Below are positions 59,603-64,000 of a stretch of DNA of 64,000 nt, piece by piece. The position numbers were made by a program, and so were the translations under genes. This stretch comes from Corella eumyota (Eukaryota; Chordata; Ascidiacea; Phlebobranchia; Corellidae). The DNA is taken from contig OY720103.1 in the NCBI GenBank assembly GCA_963082875.1, positions 3,224,001 to 3,288,000 on the forward strand. Direction: 5' to 3'. Within the stretch, counting starts at the first letter, position 1, and the number at the start of each line of letters is the position of its first letter. The notes beneath the pieces were generated by a model. That model searched no databases. It was not told where the DNA came from and saw only the letters and a program-made list of their open reading frames with translations.

Positions 59603-60719
59603 ATACTTGTCAAAATAGTATAAACATATGTATATAATGTAAAAAATGTTGTTTGTGCTCAATGTAAATAAGGATTTCACTATTCTTAGATTAGATTTAA
59701 GTGTTAATCACTTGTATTTTTGTTGTAAAAACGTGTGCTTATAGGTTGTTGTTATAAAATAAAATTGGTCTCTGTATATCTAAGCCTTTTTTTAATTTTA
59801 CAATATCAAAAATAAACCAATCTGAATAAGTTTTGGTATAACAGATACTTTGACTTAATCAGACAAACAAACTTTTAAAAGTCTTTATACGTATTTCTAA
59901 GTTAGACTAATTACCAAATTTACTATAAATACACAAATAAATGCATAATAAAACTAGTTATAAAATAAGTTTTACCTTTAGTAATCGCTGTATCCAATCT
60001 TCTCGAAATTTCTTTTTAATGTTTTTGTAAAGAAGACCATTTTTGTTTTGTTTACAAATACGTAATCACGTGGAATTTTTCAGTGTTTCCAGATTTGTTT
60101 TGTATTTGTTTTAAGTTAAAAAGTATTTTTTGTAAATGCCATTTAAAAATCAATAATGATTCATATAATTTAAAAACATACAAATACTGCATTTTTCAAC
60201 AAACCAACGTAAAATATATTTTGATTTTGAAACATACTTTTAAGTGAATAATAATAGCCTGAGAAGAAACTAAACAGAATTTGATATAACAATAAAACAA
60301 ATATTTTAATACAATTAAATTACTACCAATGTTAAAATTAAGACTATAAGGAAGCGCCTAACACCGCATACTATAACAGTAGTTTACTAAATTATTTATA
60401 GCAAATACCGAGCATTTACTTGTTCTCAAACTTGAGCATGTCATTTAAAACGCAATTAAATTAGGTTTGCTTCATTAAATCTAAATGAGCTAAACAAAGG
60501 GAAAAATAAAACAGTTATATTGATGTTTAGAGCAGACACTGACCTAATTTATTTAGACTAATAAAGTCGTCTGATGTGTATTGGAGAAAAATAAATTGTG
60601 TTAAACCAGTAAGCGTTGTGGGTATGGATAGCATTCTAACAAATTTTAAACTTTTGCCTATGTAATTAGCTTGTAGCTAGAAAAACGATTTTGCAATATT
60701 ATAAGATTAATTTTTAAAG
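59603..60719. other. spacer peroxidase-3 to small membrane protein
   Basis: 3-prime flank and intergenic AT-rich DNA; nothing recognisable beyond the peroxidase-3 AATAAA at about 59757. Confidence 0.5.
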
Positions 60720-61150
60720 ATGAACAAATCTACGTCAGTGATAACATCATACAAGACTTTTGTTCGAGGCCCGGAAAGTCAGATTTATTTTTGGGATCAT
60801 TCGGTAAAAAAGTATTTTAAAAACACTTTTCAATAATATTTCTAAGAAAAGGAAACATACTTAATCAATAAGCAGTTAACTTTAAATAAGCTGTAAAAGT
60901 TTATGTCCTACTTGCAAATTTAAAGAGTTGAATCTATTTTTAGAATTGGGACATGGCGAAGCATCAAGACTACTTGACGTGGCTTTACCAATTCAACATG
61001 CTGCTAGTGCTTGCAATTTCTCTTTGTGTATTCTTTGGGTTTATGTTTCTAATGTGCAGTCTTTTTAACAGAATGGAGGCCATGAAGCAATATTGGATTA
61101 AAGATCCTGATTATGAAAATAATATTAACATACCTTCATTTGATCTTTGA
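60720..61150 (+). CDS. small single-pass membrane protein, unrecognised
   Basis: Two exons, 60720-60803 and 60944-61150, phase 0, 96 residues. N-terminal part MNKSTSVITSYKTFVRGPES is polar. One membrane helix (about 49-67: MLLVLAISLCVFFGFMFLM) is followed by CSLFNRMEAMKQYWIKDPDY and an acidic/Asn tail. No signal peptide, so probably type II or III orientation. Resembles in layout small vertebrate integral membrane proteins, but I do not recognise a family. The first exon is supported by an in-frame donor and acceptor; if it is wrong, a start at 60953 gives 65 residues. Confidence 0.6.
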
Positions 61151-62145
61151 AGCAAACAGATTTCAATTGTTGATATTGAGTTGTCAAGATATTGAAATAA
61201 CATTTTAACAGATGCAAAAGATTTAAAATAGAATTCTGTTAGATATTACTGCTTAAGAAAATATTACTTTAAAAGAAAGATAATGCAAATAAGTATTGTT
61301 ATATTTATATTCGTTAAAAATATAGTAAAGTGCATATTTTCTTTATTTGAGTGTTGTTGAGTTCTTTGAATTGTAAACCAATCATTCTCTCAATTTCTAA
61401 TAAAAAATTAATACAACATGAAATAGTATTTTGTTTTTTTATTTTCCCCGCACAAAAACACCACAAAAAGCAATAAAAAAAATAAAATACAGGAACATGA
61501 TATTAAACTACAAAAAAAATCCAAATATCTTCGGAAAGTAAAAATATTTTTTGTTTTTGTAAACTACATTATTATATGCTATGAAAATTAAATAATTTAG
61601 AATATGAATTATTTTAAAAAAGTGCAGTAAGAAAAAGCAAATTTTTGGCAAGACATTTTTTAGAAAACATTTGTGTTTTTTAAACTACAAAATAAATAAT
61701 AGATAAAAAAACATTTTTTTTAATTGTAAGGTAAGTTCAGGTTATACCTAACAATCATAACAAAACTTAAACACATTTATTTAAAAAGAAATAAAAAAAC
61801 TGCAAGCTAGAAACGAACAAAAACACAAATAAAAAAGTTTCAGTTACATATAAAAAAAACACATGATATTTGAAAAGTTGATTCAACATTTTTTTATAAA
61901 GTTTTTTCATGATAAATTGCCAATAATTAAAACTAACTTTATTTATGAAAAGTTTCATTTGTGCAAAAAACACAAATAATACACAGTAATAAAAGGCAGC
62001 CACATTAAATATTTTTTATACAGAATAAAACACAATGTTTTACTTTATTATTGCAAAAATATGGCTTAATTTATTTAAAATATTTTCAACTTAAAATACA
62101 TTTTACCAAAAATAATTCGGAAACAAAAATTTTTCACGGCAATGT
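61151..62145. other. convergent 3-prime flanks, small membrane gene / IRE1
   Basis: AT-rich, with AATAAA-like signals; probably the IRE1 3-prime UTR on the minus strand. A 78-codon open frame on the minus strand (61767-62003) is low-complexity and not called. Confidence 0.5.
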
Positions 62146-63941
<1,796 letters not shown>

Positions 63942-64000
63942 CTGAAGATAAAATAATTTTTTAATAAATTTTTTTTAAAAAAGATGATTTAAATTTTGTT

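Noticed and set aside
61767-62003. 78-codon minus-strand frame downstream of IRE1
   Set aside because: Low-complexity Phe/Leu/Lys run in the likely IRE1 3-prime UTR.

Overview
The window is AT-rich animal DNA with many short exons, small introns, tRNA-derived SINEs and miniature DNA transposons. Gene content (GRIP golgin GCC1, SNAPC1, EXOC7, IRE1, a PIRT-like membrane protein, thyroid-type heme peroxidases) and the compact intron-rich style fit an invertebrate chordate, most likely an ascidian tunicate such as Ciona. That assignment is inference. All gene models were built by eye: exons were joined at GT/AG (one GC/AG) sites, and every join except the two noted 3-prime ends keeps the reading frame.

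Layout. 1-14.5 kb: a tandem segmental duplication. Each copy carries an intact eight-exon steroid-dehydrogenase/3-ketoacyl-CoA-reductase gene (HSD17B12-like A and B, + strand). Copy B is followed by a complete 16-exon GCC1 gene (- strand). Copy A keeps only a decayed GCC1 3-prime end, and a broken regucalcin 5-prime fragment sits at the junction. 14.9-18.5 kb: ABHD13 (divergent from GCC1) and a long SNAPC1. 18.5-24.4 kb: a gene-poor stretch holding a two-exon PIRT-like gene. 25.3-26.8 kb: DCXR-like reductase, convergent with EXOC7 (27.3-34.8 kb, 21 exons, - strand).

35.7-59.6 kb: a cluster of three paralogous secreted heme peroxidases (two on -, one on +). Each has a signal peptide, a complete animal peroxidase domain and three C-terminal Cys-rich modules, at least two of which look like Mucin2_WxxW domains. 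All three replace with Ile the Asp that esterifies the heme in mammalian peroxidases. 60.7-61.2 kb: a 96-residue single-pass membrane protein. 62.1-64 kb: the 3-prime end of IRE1 (ERN1), with the KEN RNase domain followed by an unusually long, charged tail.

Functional threads: GCC1 and EXOC7 act in Golgi and exocytic traffic, IRE1 in the ER stress response, SNAPC1 in snRNA transcription, and the SDR genes in lipid and carbonyl metabolism. The peroxidase cluster is the most distinctive item. A plausible but unproven reading is extracellular oxidation or cross-linking of a mucus or matrix glycoprotein layer, with the WxxW modules anchoring the enzyme. I saw no retroviral, LTR, Polinton-like or CRISPR elements.
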